Assembly: GCA_004380135.1 (NCBI GenBank)
Contig: QXCR01000250.1
Location: 1 to 30,266 of the forward strand
Origin: Stemphylium vesicarium
Taxonomy: Eukaryota; Ascomycota; Dothideomycetes; Pleosporales; Pleosporaceae
DNA: 30,266 nucleotides
Direction: 5' to 3'
The translations under genes were made by a program, and so were the position numbers. The notes under the pieces were generated by a model. That model saw only the letters and a program-made list of their open reading frames with translations, searched no databases and was not told the origin of the DNA. Each line of letters opens with the position of its first letter. Within the stretch, counting starts at the first letter, position 1. Shown here piece by piece: positions 9,801 through 20,836 of this stretch.

Positions 9801-11460
9801 CTGGTTTGACGCTTTGCACAAAGCCGCCATGGCAGGTGTTATCGTTCCAACTCCGCCATTCCTTGGGTTGGAGCCCCATCAGCACCTGCTTCCTCGCCAT
9901 GTCTGGCCAAACGATTCCCATCAGCTGGGCGATGGCACCCGCCCTCCAACTCCGCCTCGCCAAGATGAACATGATGGCTTTAGCGACTCACGCCTCTGGT
10001 ATGCTCCTAACCAACAGGTCAGATCGTCACAGGCAGCACCGGTTCATAATCGTCTTTTAACCTCACCAGACGGACACCTTTACGACCAACATTATTCTGC
10101 AAACTACCACGGTGACTCGGCTCAACGTCTAGAAGCACTACCCCAACTTCATCCTTTTGCTAATCTCCTGCATTCGTCTCCCGAACCACAAAGTACCCAG
10201 CTGGCGCATGCACAGCCATCACCGCCCATCCAACAGTGGCCGACCCACAACTTGGTGGATACAAAGACTCGAAAGAAAGAAGAAGAGTATCGGAAAAAGG
10301 GTCCGGCTAAACGAGCTGGACAAATGCAATCCGAGCTCTGGGACAATTCGACGTTGGCATTGCATCACAAGGTGGCACCCAAACAAGCACCAACTCCTAC
10401 ACGAAAACTGGGCAAGCGCAAGGCTGGCTTCATCAATACTCTAGTGCCGTCAAGTCCACCACCGTCCCTTCGCCATAGTGCTCTTGGGCACGGGTATGGT
10501 ACTCGGGATCCTCCGGGATTCCCGTATCTTTCTCCTTATGCATACATACCCAACGTACACACACCTGGTTACAGTTCATTCCCCCCGCAGCCTCTCTTTG
10601 GCCCCCGACCCTGGCCCAGTCATGGACAACGTTATCCAGTCGATGCACTTGGTCAACAGAGAGCCTACAACAACGTTAACCCGGTCTACGGACGTTCGTC
10701 TCGGCGACCAAAGCCACAAATGGAAGTAGCACCGCGGCCCGAGCCTGCCGATCGAGAAGCACTGTACCAGGCCATTACCGACAACTACGATGAATACAAA
10801 TGGCCAGTAAAATGTTACGAACTCCATGCAGACAGCGCTTTCGACTCTGCGCATACTTACATGGAGGCCTGGTTCAAGCAGAACGTGTACTCATCCGAGG
10901 CACGTATCTGGCACGCGCATACCACCAGCGGGTTCATCAAGGAGGGAAACAGATTTTCCATGCTAGTCTTGCATAACGCAGCGAACCCGTTCAAAAATAC
11001 ACTCCTGAGAGAGTCCACCACCAGCATCGGCGTATACGGCCGGTATGCTCATACACACGAAGAGATCCACTGGACGACCATCTCGCCCAATGTCCAGGAC
11101 TTTCTCATACGCTGTCAAGATCTCACCTTCAAGCATACATGGCACGTTGACATGACAAAAGCAAGCGAGAAGCGTTTTCACCGCGCGTACTGGCTTGCTG
11201 CGAAGATGCTGCCACTCAAGGGCTTGCTGAACCATGGTCTCGTACCGGAGAAGCCGCACGATGCACCGGAAGACGAAGATGCGAATGCGGACTTTGACGT
11301 CGGCGAGGATGACTTGCAGTGCGCTTGGAACGGCGGACAGCCTTCTGCGGAAGAGTGTGGTGAGGCGTGGCAACGGATTCTCGACGAGATTGTAACTAAA
11401 AAGGTTCATGAGCTGGGCTCTGAGCATATTACGATAGGCGGGACGGACATGATGTCTTAG
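9742..11460 (+). CDS. Hypothetical protein, disordered N half and compact C-terminal domain
   Basis: An intronless 572-aa frame. Residues 1 to about 330 are rich in Pro, His, Gln and Ser with low-complexity character (PTPPFLGLEPHQHLLP, TRPPTPPRQDEHD), which suggests intrinsic disorder. A short basic segment (about 174-190, TRKKEEEYRKKGPAKRAG) could act as a nuclear localisation signal. From about 336 to 510 the composition changes to that of a folded domain rich in aromatic residues and histidine, with blocks such as YMEAWFKQNVYSSEARIWHAH, RFSMLVLHNAANPF and EEIHWTTISPNVQDFL. The tail has an acidic stretch (PEDEDANADFDVGEDD) and ends soon afterwards. I do not recognise the C-terminal domain. 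It may be a transcription-related protein specific to this fungal group, but that is a guess from architecture. It converges on the 797-aa gene. Confidence 0.75.
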   Translation: MDPSQTGAPAKWHGDVTADDWFDALHKAAMAGVIVPTPPFLGLEPHQHLLPRHVWPNDSHQLGDGTRPPTPPRQDEHDGFSDSRLWYAPNQQVRSSQAAPVHNRLLTSPDGHLYDQHYSANYHGDSAQRLEALPQLHPFANLLHSSPEPQSTQLAHAQPSPPIQQWPTHNLVDTKTRKKEEEYRKKGPAKRAGQMQSELWDNSTLALHHKVAPKQAPTPTRKLGKRKAGFINTLVPSSPPPSLRHSALGHGYGTRDPPGFPYLSPYAYIPNVHTPGYSSFPPQPLFGPRPWPSHGQRYPVDALGQQRAYNNVNPVYGRSSRRPKPQMEVAPRPEPADREALYQAITDNYDEYKWPVKCYELHADSAFDSAHTYMEAWFKQNVYSSEARIWHAHTTSGFIKEGNRFSMLVLHNAANPFKNTLLRESTTSIGVYGRYAHTHEEIHWTTISPNVQDFLIRCQDLTFKHTWHVDMTKASEKRFHRAYWLAAKMLPLKGLLNHGLVPEKPHDAPEDEDANADFDVGEDDLQCAWNGGQPSAEECGEAWQRILDEIVTKKVHELGSEHITIGGTDMMS

Positions 11461-11883
11461 TCGGACTCAATGAGGAGTGTATGGATTGCAGTTTCAATCA
11501 ATTGGCGTTTGTCGATGGGTGGGATGGTATGTTCTCCTGAAAGCGGTTTCTGACTACGGATATTTGATAAAAAGCTTGCGATGGGGTTTACTTTTTCGGC
11601 TTCGGGACATGGCTAAATTCACGATTGACGACTACAGGCTCATGAAGCCTACGATGACACGACTGTACGATAGCCAAAATTAGATTAGCAAAGATGGAGA
11701 GATTGATTTTCTTCAACGTCGAATCAAGACTTGATGCAATTACATGATCCTTCATGATCCGCCACAAAGCTATTCAAAACATCTGCTTCGAAACGTATCA
11801 TCAAGCCAAATCGAACCCCTCGTAGAGGGAAGCTCACTAGTAATAAATTCTCCCAACAGAGCCAGGAGGGTAGACAAGGTGCT
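11461..11883. other. Convergent 3' intergenic region
   Basis: About 420 bp between the stops of two convergent genes. It should hold both 3' UTRs. No gene or repeat is evident. Confidence 0.6.
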
Positions 11884-14341
11884 CTACTCATCAACCTCCT
11901 CCTCCTCCCTCAGCCCCAACGCCTCAACCCCGTCCTGCAAAGCCCCCACCCGTCCCCCAACATTCCTCCCCTTCCCCTTCCCCCTCTTCTTCTTAACACC
12001 CCCGGTGCCCCCCACGCCCTCCCCAACGGGCGGCGCATCCCTAACCCACCTGGAAATGGCCTCGGCCCTCTCCGTAGAAATCGGATACTCGCGGCCATCA
12101 TCCTGCGCCCAGCGTTTCGGGGGCGCCGGAAGTTTCGCCGAGACCGGGTATCCGTCTTCGTCTACCGCGAACCCACCATTCTGAGCGGAGGACTCGTCGG
12201 GATGCGAAGCGGCGTAGACCTGGCGTTTCTTCTCTGCGGCTTCGTCCTCGGCGTTGCGGCGCTCGCGGGCGCGGACGGCGCGTTGGAAAGATTCTTCGTC
12301 TACGACGCGTTCGTCGGCGAGGGCTTCGAGGATGGCTTCGTGTTTTAGGCGTTCGCGGCGTTGGGTTGGCGTTTCGCTGCCACCGCTATTGTTGGGGTTT
12401 CCGTTGGTGCCGTTTTTGCCTGCGACGTCCGTGGAGCCTGGTTTACCGCCGTTGGAGTGCCCTGGGAGCGGCGCGGGACGACATAGGTTCTCCCAGGATG
12501 TGGAGAGGCCGATCCAGTTCCCGGCTCGTCGGAGGACTTCGATCCAGTCTGCGCGTGCGGGAGAGCGCGCGGCGAGGAAGATTGGGTAGCCGTCGCATAC
12601 GCGGGCCAGGCGGGCGGCGTTGTGGGCGTGGCGAAGGTGCTCTTTTGGTGGGGTTTGGACAAGGGCGTGGCAGAGGAGGAGGGAGTGCAGGGCGTCGGTG
12701 ATGAGGGGGTGGTATGTTATGGCTTCGTGGCTGTCGGCAAAGGCAGTTGCTGCAGCAGAGGCGGTGGTGTCTGCTGATGGGGAACGGGGTGCTGGGTAAG
12801 GTGGTAGAGAGGCTGGGGGCGCGGCATCGAAGAGTCGGGAGACTTTGAAGATTTCTGGTGGGGGGAGTTTGGGCCATGATGCGCGGTCGGAGTTGGGCTT
12901 TGTGGGACCGCGATGGGGAACGAGGGCTTCGGAGATGGGTGTTGACGCCCCATTTGTCTGTTCAATGAGGCGGTTCATGTTGGGCTTGATCTTTTCGTTG
13001 CCATAGCCGTTGGTGCTTGTTGGAGTACCCAGTCTCCGCAAGAACTCTTCGGCGAGGTCGGGGGAGATGCCCGGCGTGTAGTCAAAATGTGAGAGGAAGG
13101 CGAGGTAGTCTCGGAGGGCGCGTTTGGCATTCTGGCGGACCTGTTTGCGGGCTTCTAGTCGGAGATGGTTTGCGTGTGCCTCTTCCGGCGTCATGGGGTC
13201 TGGGTCTTTGCCCTCGGCGATCGTGGCGTCCCTTCGCGCTTTTGCTTCCTCAGCTCCTTGAAGTCCATCCAAGGCGGCGTTTACGTGACCACATGCTATG
13301 GTGAAATATACGCCGGCGCGGTGGAACAGTAATTGGGTTTCGAGTGAATTGGGCTGGTCTTCGTCTGGTATCTTGACTTCCTGTCTCCAATCTCTTCCGT
13401 ACTGCTCTTGGAGCGTCTTTGCCAGAACCAACTGGTCCTTTCCTGCTCTATGTTGTGCCATCATGTACCGTGCCGTGCTCAGGGCTTCACTTAGGTCCTT
13501 CGCCGAGTTGACATAGTCCTCCTTGAATATCCGCGTCAATGCGCGCGTGCGTAATGGGCTTCCGTCATTCGGTCGCTCGCTGATGATATCGTTCAGGGTA
13601 TCCAGGGGCGTGCACTGTGCCATCATTCGACTTGGGATCTTCTCGTGGAAGAAATGGACGTACTTGGCATCCACATTGGTCGGCTCCCTCTGCAGTACCA
13701 GATGCGCGACATCCTCGAGCGTGCTCGCGCTCTGCATGGTAGCCACACTCGCCGCGATCTCGTCTAGATGATATGCCTGGCTCAGTTTGTTTGTCGCGAG
13801 TTCCCTCATGCGGTGTTTCCGCTCTCTACTAAGTTTCGACGTGCCACCTCCCCCGTAGCCTATGCCCAGCGCCGAAGCACCCCCCAGCATGCCGTTTCCC
13901 CCATTCAGACTATTGCTTAAGGCAGCCGAGGTCAGGCCCGAGGTCGCGCGCACGGCAAGGTTGGTCGCTTCATCAACGGCCTTGCGAATCTTGACCAGAT
14001 CGTAGAAGACGGCGGGGTCAATGGGGTGCGGGCGCGGGGAGAGGTAGTTGCTATGCGCGAGCGACTCAAGGACCTCTGGTGGGAGTTGCAGCCAGGGTCC
14101 GTGGAACGAAGAGATGTAGCGCCAATGCCTATAGAAGCTCTATTAGGGCATGCTCTCTACAGCGTGGCGGCAAGTACCCGCCCCAGACTCACTTGTTGCG
14201 ACAGATGATGAGCGCAGACGTCGAGGGCTCGTTCGCCGGCTTCCTCGCTGCCCCCGTCCCGTTTGCTGAGGGCGGCGGCGTCGATGAGGCGCTGCCGTTG
14301 GTCGCCTCATCGAGCTGTGCACTTTTCTTCTTGCGCGCCAT
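11884..14341 (-). CDS. Conserved fungal protein of unknown function, 797 aa
   Basis: Two exons: 14341-14193 and 14128-11884, separated by a 64-nt phase 2 intron (GTGAGT...TATAG). The join gives CRNK|HWRYISSFHGPWLQLPPEVLESLAHSNYLSPRP. The N-terminus (MARKKKSAQLDEATNG) is basic and then low-complexity. The following block, up to about residue 110, looks strongly conserved. Residues about 150-370 are largely helical, with TPR-like spacing around SAKDLSEALSTARYMMAQHRAGKDQLVLAKTL and LLFHRAGVYFTIACGHVNAALDGLQ, and include HLRLEARKQVRQNAKRALRDYLAFL. A Pro/Ala-rich linker and a second helical block (YHPLITDALHSLLLCHALVQTPPKEHLRHAHNAARL) follow. The C-terminus is charged and ends in a Lys/Gly-rich patch (VKKKRGKGKGRN). 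It may be a helical scaffold protein; I have no confident family name. Confidence 0.85.
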
Positions 14342-17122
14342 GTCCAATTTCTGGTGAATGAGCAATTCGGCCTGGCGACTTTCTCACGGTTGTGGCTCTT
14401 GCAGACGCCCTATCGATAATAAATTTCGTCTTGGCGTTAGCGTTGCCCCGGAGCTTGCGTCGTTGTCTCCGACCCTCTTCCCTCATCCACCATGCCGAGG
14501 TCACCACCAACTTTACGTGCCATTATCGCACTTTCTTTTGTTCTGGACTCCTTTCATTATCTTTCATACATACTCTGGATTTCGTCCATATCGTGCTATC
14601 TTGGTCGTCATTATCTGAGGGCGTGGCTGTACAAAGGCGCTGGCAATCGGTCACACAAGTGGCGCATTCAAGCTTGCCAGACGTAACACAATAATGCCCT
14701 TCTGCGGCGCAACTCTTAGCATTCGGAGTCCTACCCCGCGAGGTCCTTGCGACATTCGAACGGCATTTTTGACCAGGCTTCATCCCTAAGGTCAATGGTG
14801 GCGTTTTCAACTATACATCGAGTCCAGGTTCCGAACATGAATGGCGTCTTTCCAAGTCCTCGTCCGCGCTGAACAACCCCTCTTTCGCTACGCGAGTGCG
14901 CCCTCGCCAATCATACCTTCACTCGTCCAACTTATGGTGTCGAGACCTGGTCTAGGGTCATCACTCACCTAGTATCTTATTTGTCTTACTCCGACTTTCC
15001 GCTCTATCGCCGTCATTGGAGGCGCTATCTCGCGGAATGACATGATTCCCGTGTTATTTGCGAGAATTAATATGAAGGATGGGTGCTACATATGCACATC
15101 AACCGGCACGTGAATGCCCGAGACCCTATCTGGCTGTTCCTTTGCTATCCGCTCACTTGGCAGTTCATTGACTAAAGACAGAATCTAGGTCGACGTTCAT
15201 CCACCACGCTACTTGCCGACTTCCCGTCTCAAGTCTAATGCACATCATGACTTTAGAGTTAAAGTAAGCAAGGTGGGGAATATGTTATGGGGTTTGACAT
15301 TGTATAGGAGCATCGCAGATGTCTTCAACCGGCGTCGAGCGCATGGCGATGATCTTGAACCCACACAACAGCCCGTTTCAAATCCACTTCGCCCAACAGA
15401 TCAACAGGAAGATTGATAAACATATCGCTCCCATCGCGTCCCACTCTCTACACCATCAATGAGCTTGTTGCTATGCTTATTCACTACCTTCCCAAACGGC
15501 TAAGCGAGCGTCGTCTCTTAGGGCCTAGAGAGCCTACCCCATTGGTTGACAATATTCAAGTCACATTGCATGCATGCATAGCCCCCGGCAGCTCTTCCCG
15601 CACGGCACGTGCACTCACAGACATTGGTTTTCTTTGGCATGCCTTGCAGTATGCTGACGAAACTCTCGTCGTCACTGCTCCGCTACATGCAACGCATTCT
15701 GCAACAGTGGGCTATTGCAGTGGGGAATTTACAAGCTCTTGATTGATATCTCGGCGTTCTTACTGATTGTGCTCGAGACGTTGAACCATTGCCCAAGTAT
15801 AGTAGCCTGTATTGCTGACGACTACAGTGCGGGAGTACTTAGCCAAGCTCGCCATCCCATGCCATTGGTCTCTTTCGTCCTTATTTCGCGAGTGTGGCGA
15901 CTGCACTGTAATCCGCGCTATTGAAGTGGGCTGGAGTGGCGTCAATCACGCAGACGTTCCCAGAGAGAAGTGGCACCGGTGCTGTCGCCCTGAAGAATAA
16001 TCGCGTATTATTCGTAGCTAGTGGAGTGCCAGAGTCGAGGATGATGCTGACAGAGGTCGAAGGTTCTGTGGTACAACTCTAGCGGCTTTCTTTGGTCACA
16101 ACATGACCGCCTTAACTGCCGAGCTTTGCCGCTCGAGGCTTGCTCGATCATCACTGTCGTCGCCGCTTTGTTTCGACTGCGATCTCCCCGCTACATTGTC
16201 ACGGCGCACGCTCCGTCCGGGAGATAGTCGACAAGGATTCTTGGCCCCCCATTCGTGGAGCTTGACACAAAGCTTAATTCGATGCGCTAGCGGCCGACTT
16301 CAACAAGGCATGGGCGGGGTGGCTGACGGAAGCTAATTCAACGCTGATGTGTACTGCGGGGTAGCACATGTTCCCAAACACCTCCCGATTTGGTGAAATG
16401 ACTATGGGACGTTGAACAAACAGAACGCGTAGCATCCATTGAGGCATACATTGGTGATGGCAAGGCCACAACAACACAATTTATGTGCCCATCGCCACAA
16501 GCTTGGATCGAATCGCCGAGTTCGACTGAGTCCTAGGTCGACATTGCTCAAGGATATCTGCAGCCACGCAAGCGCCGTTTCTTCTCATGCTGGCGTCCCT
16601 GTTGCAGCAAGCAGCCTGATTGTTCCGTTGGGTCTTGGTGGTGGCCTCGTGAAGACGAACCCAAACAACACCGCGCAGACGTCTCCACTCTCTGGGGCTC
16701 GCGCCTCGGTTTCTTAACACGGAAGGTCCGCAATCGAACAAGGTATCATATATGCAGCTGTAGTTCCCTTCCTCATTGGACATCGTGGGACGGCCACGCT
16801 GACGGTGAGATGGTGTGATTGGCAGTACCTCGACATGGTAACCCGTCTAGACAATCTCGGCATGTTTGCATGCGAGTAAGCTTTACAGAGTGGGTGTGCG
16901 GGCAGATGATCTTGTAGGTGCGCATGCAAAGCTATCATCCAGGACCCAGGTTTATCTGCTTGAGGCTGCTTCGCTCTTGATTACGCCACTTGGTGGGACT
17001 CAGTGCAGTATATCTTCTCTTTTGAATGCGCCGCAGTCCCCTCCATCAAACAACTCCGGTTCCCTACGTTTCTTCCTCTTCTTCTACCATCTTGATATAA
17101 CGCCGCCCATTAGCCAGGCGCT
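14342..17122. other. 2.8-kb stretch without a convincing gene
   Basis: The left end holds the 5' region of the 797-aa gene and the right end that of the sulfate permease. The last 80 bp before 17123 are strongly pyrimidine-rich (TTTCTTCCTCTTCTTCTACC), typical of a fungal core promoter or leader. In between, open frames are short and mutually overlapping, with no domains, no good splice chains, no tRNA-type internal promoter and no obvious transposon termini. One 86-aa frame is cysteine-rich (14783-14523, minus). It could be decayed sequence, a long regulatory region or a noncoding transcript. Confidence 0.5.
16810..16819 (+). promoter_or_regulatory. Near-match to a Cys3/MetR-type site upstream of the sulfate permease
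   Basis: ATGGTGTGAT matches nine of ten positions of the sulfur-regulator consensus ATGRYRYCAT and lies about 304 bp upstream of the permease ATG. In Neurospora and Aspergillus, bZIP sulfur regulators activate sulfate permease genes through such sites. A single imperfect match is weak evidence. Confidence 0.25.
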
Positions 17123-19214
17123 ATGGAGTATTTTAGAAACAAAGCCCAGCGCAGTCGGGAGGCGATAGCCACAGACACCACTCTACAGCGCACTGTACGC
17201 TATGGTGGTAAGGCTTTTCGTGCTGCCCCTTCAGTCGCCGGGCAATACCTATTCCAGAAAGCTCCCATCATTCAGTGGCTGCCAAGGTACAACCCAAGAT
17301 GGCTTCTCAACGATACACTCGCTGGAATCACCGTCGGAGTCTTGCTCATTCCCCAATCTCTGGCGTACGCCAAAATTGCTACAATCCCTGGACAATACGG
17401 ACTCATGTCCAGTTGGCTACCGAACTTTCTTTACCTCATTATGGGAACCTCAAAAGGTAGGTTTCCTTATTCCTTTACCAGCTTCCACGCTAACAGATGT
17501 CATAGATCTCTCGACTGGACCCACATCGCTCATGGGTCTGTTGACTGCGGAAATTATCGCAGATGTCGCTCAGGACGGATACACGCCTCAGGCTGTAGCA
17601 TCGGCTGTGGCAATGTCTGTTGGCATCTACGCAATGGCGCTCGGGTTGCTCAAGCTGGGTTTCCTACTGGAATTCATCTCTGTGCCCGTCCTGAGTGGCT
17701 TCATCTCAGCAGCAGCCATTGTCATTATGCTTGGTCAAATACCGTCGCTATTCGGCATCAAAGTAGGCTCCGGTACAGCCAACATCATCCACGATCTGTT
17801 TGCCAAGATACCCCAGTACGACGGTCCGACGTGCGGGGTCGGCCTTGGAGGTCTCCTGCTGCTTTATCTCATGCAGAAGATGGGTCAGCGCTGGGGAAAG
17901 AAGAACAAGGCTATATGGCTGCTGGCACTTGGTCGCAGTGCCATTGTGCTCATCCTATTCGCTGGCATTTCCTACGGCGTCAACAAGGATATTGATCTGG
18001 AGAATGACGATCCTGTGTGGGCACTGAGCAAGGTGGAGTCTGATGGCATCGCGACGCCTCGTATGCCCGACTCAACGCTCATCGGCAAGGTATTCGCTCG
18101 CTCCATCGCGCCCTTCATCGCCGCTGCCCTTGAGCACCTCGCTATTGCAAAGGCATTCGGTCGAAAGAACGGATACGTTACGGACGCAGCACAAGAGCTT
18201 GTCTACCTCGGCTTCACCAACTTCTTCAACTCATTCTTCTCTTCCATGTCCGTCGGTGGTGCTATGTCTCGTACTGCTGTCAACTCGGAGTCTGGTGTAA
18301 AGTCGCCTGCCTACGGTCTCATCGCGGGCGGGGTAGTCATTCTTAGTATCTTCAAGCTTTCGCCAGCGCTGTATTGGATCCCCAAGGCTACCTTGGCAGC
18401 TATCATCGTCACAGCTGTGTGGCATATTGTCGTACCTATCAGGGTCTTCTACGGCTATTGGCGCACCTCGCTTGTCGACTTCACCACCTCCATGCTTGCC
18501 TTCTGGTTGACGTTGTTTGTGTCGTCTGAAGTTGGAATTGGCACGGCGGTTGGATTCAACATTGTCTACCACCTTCTCTTCATGGCCTTCCACCGCGTCC
18601 GTCGCATGACATCCGTCAACGTGGAATCAAACGGCCGCCCGTCTGGTGCCCACGCCCTCCCACTCGACACACAGGTCTTCTGCATCCACCAATCGATGCT
18701 CTTCTACAATGCCTACTACATCAAGAACCAGTGTCTCGACGACATTCAAACCTTCAACTCCGGCGACGTTGCCACTCTCGAAGCTGCGCACGCAAACCGC
18801 AACTGGAGTGTCGCCGGCAAAGACCGCGCTGCCCGTCTGCGCTCCAAAGCGGATATTCTCGATGAGCCGGTTCAGATCCGCAACGTAGTGCTGGACATGT
18901 ACGCCATGCACAATATCGACACTACAGGTCTCACTGCGCTTAAGGACCTCAAGGTAGACATCGAAGCGTACGGTGGTAAGAACACACAGCTCAGACTGGT
19001 CGGTTTGAACGAGCGGGTGCGTGAGCGGTTTGCTAGATTCGGGTGGGCGCTGCGTGATGCGAGGGATGGGGACCAGAGGGAGAAGAAGGCTACGCTTGTT
19101 TATGAAAGGGTTGAGGAAGCAGTGTTCAGGCGGTCTAGAAACTTTTCCACTGACGAAATTGAGCCTGAGCCTGTGGAGGTTCATGTCATTGGCAGTGAGA
19201 AGGAGAAGGTGTAG
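17123..19214 (+). CDS. SulP-family sulfate permease with STAS domain
   Basis: Imports sulfate (probably by proton symport) across the plasma membrane for cysteine and methionine synthesis. Two exons: 17123-17456 and 17506-19214, with a 49-nt phase 1 intron that has a GCTAAC branch site. The product is 680 aa. The N-terminal cytosolic segment is followed by the SulP signature region (LAGITVGVLLIPQSLAYAKIATIPGQYGL, about 67-95), then roughly 10-12 membrane spans, including LEFISVPVLSGFISAAAIVIMLGQ and the FFSSMSVGGAMSRTAVNSESGVKSP signature. The C-terminal STAS domain spans about 495-640 (VRNVVLDMYAMHNIDTTGLTAL region), with the loop sequence DTTGL where many bacterial STAS proteins have DSSG. 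It is shorter than the roughly 800-aa Sul1/Sul2 and CYS-14 type permeases, so a SulP anion transporter of another subfamily is also possible. Confidence 0.92.
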
Positions 19215-19480
19215 GTCAGTTGATTGCTCTCTGGAGGAGGAATGCAGCCATCGTGTCTGCGAGAATCATTTCACGTATTTCCATTGGTTTCTTTCATCAT
19301 ATTTCATTGACTGTGGTCAGTTTTGTTAAATACACGCTACATACCCATCCATATATACGTCATCATTTCGTCTCGTCGTCAACTCGATTTCCAAGCAAGT
19401 TACTCAAGTCCCATGTGATACGAATCTCGTTACTCATGAAGCTGCCGTCCTCCTCTCCTTTCCCCATCCCCTTCCCTTTT

Positions 19481-20758
19481 TTACTCAGCCTTATCCCCCT
19501 CCTGCACTTCTTCCTCCTCACTCAACATGTGCACCCCCTGTCCTACACTCCCAAAATTCAGAACACAACACTGTCGATTCCGCTCCGCCTGCTCTGCAGC
19601 GCTAAGGCGTGGGTCCATCACCGTGCGCAGGTTCGATCGCAGGGATGTCGGTATAGCGCCGCGGCCAGGGTAGTCGTAGGTCCCTGCCTGATCCTCTTCG
19701 TTGAGTTCAGGCGGGTTGAGAAACATGAATGGGCGGAGACTAGGATGTTGTGTGCGTGGGCAAGAGGGTGGGAAGGTAAGTGATGGAGATGTGGCAGTTT
19801 GCTGCTCCTCGTGCCCCTTCTGTTCCTCATTCTCGTGATAATCCCTAGGAGTGTCTCCAGAAGTGTTCTGACTCTCTCTCGCCTCTGATGGACTCGCTTC
19901 CAGCACCGCATTCGGCGACGGCGGCACGACTCCATCCCCAAACACAATCATAGAGCCATCGTGGAAGAAGAGCGTGTGTGCGTACGGTGACGGCAACATC
20001 AGTGGCGCTGTGTTCTGCAGCGATTCGCGGCGTGCCATTTGCACGGCGCTGTCCTCGGTTGGCGGGAGGCGGATCGGTGTCGTTGACATATCGCGGTGCG
20101 GTTGTGGTAGAAAGTCGAGTTGAGGACTATAAAGCGGAGGATCCAAGTTTATATTTGATCGCCCTGGAAGCGGAAGTGAAGGCGCATTCTGATCCGCGTC
20201 GCTGGGTGCATCTGGCGTGTTGGTGAAGGCGAGTTGCGGGATCCGCTCCACTGGACGAGGCAGAGTTACGCTCGTGGATTCCATGGTGTTCTCTGGTGTT
20301 GGAGCGGCGTCTAGGAGTAACTGGTCTGCACGCTCCATTGCCGAAGAAAAGAGATCCATGAGTTGCTTCTGGTCTTCACTCAGCTCTAGGGTAGGCTTCA
20401 GGGTTGGTGACGGGTGGGGTGTGTCGTATCTAAGGATAGCGTCAAAGACATCCATGGACGTTGTAGGATGCGTGATCCTAGGCGGGTGACGGAGTCGTGG
20501 CCTCGACTGACGCGACGCTGACGGCCTATCGCCCATGGCTGGGAAGTTCTCTGCTGCTGCACCTTTCATCAGCGGAGAGATGCCTTCGTCGGCCACTAAT
20601 CCTTCGCGCAGCTCAGAAAGATGTGACCGAGACGACGATGGCGCTGGCGCTGGCGCCGGGTTCAACTTCAATCTGCCGCAGAACGCGGTGGAATCCCCTC
20701 GTGCAACGGTCTCTTTGACAACATTCTGTTCCCTAAAGTTCCGCGGTACCTGCGCCAT
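19481..20758 (-). CDS. Hypothetical Pro/Ser-rich protein
   Basis: A 425-aa intronless frame from an ATG at 20758 (MAQVPRNFREQNVV) to the stop at 19481. Most of it is low-complexity, rich in Pro, Ser, Glu and Ala and probably disordered. One better-ordered block lies around residues 120-165 (MDVFDAILRYDTPHPSP, then ELSEDQKQLMDLFSSAMERADQLLLDA), which may form a helix pair. A hydrophobic element near 265-285 (AHTLFFHDGSMIVFGDGVV) stands out. The C-terminus carries RQCCVLNFGSVGQGVHML followed by an acidic tail (SEEEEVQEGD). I do not recognise a family. The start is only 78 nt after the stop of the zinc-motif ORF, and both are in one frame, so it may be the C-terminal part of a larger protein. 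It converges on the sulfate permease. Confidence 0.55.
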   Translation of the reverse strand: MAQVPRNFREQNVVKETVARGDSTAFCGRLKLNPAPAPAPSSSRSHLSELREGLVADEGISPLMKGAAAENFPAMGDRPSASRQSRPRLRHPPRITHPTTSMDVFDAILRYDTPHPSPTLKPTLELSEDQKQLMDLFSSAMERADQLLLDAAPTPENTMESTSVTLPRPVERIPQLAFTNTPDAPSDADQNAPSLPLPGRSNINLDPPLYSPQLDFLPQPHRDMSTTPIRLPPTEDSAVQMARRESLQNTAPLMLPSPYAHTLFFHDGSMIVFGDGVVPPSPNAVLEASPSEARESQNTSGDTPRDYHENEEQKGHEEQQTATSPSLTFPPSCPRTQHPSLRPFMFLNPPELNEEDQAGTYDYPGRGAIPTSLRSNLRTVMDPRLSAAEQAERNRQCCVLNFGSVGQGVHMLSEEEEVQEGDKAE

Positions 20759-20836
20759 TCCCTTCAGAAAAAGAATATGAAAGGCAGAGTGCTTGAAGCG
20801 ATCGAGCGGAACTCCATCTGGCACCTCCTCCTTCTC

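Noticed and set aside
11805..11835. GGTTCGAT-type sequence on the minus strand, considered as a tRNA B box
   Set aside because: The match to the B-box consensus fails at its end, no A box lies at the right distance, and no cloverleaf can be drawn.
19220..19783. 187-codon plus-strand open frame after the sulfate permease
   Set aside because: Its second half is antisense to the Pro/Ser-rich minus-strand ORF, and its first part translates pyrimidine-rich 3' sequence (Phe/Leu/Ser runs). No domain is visible.
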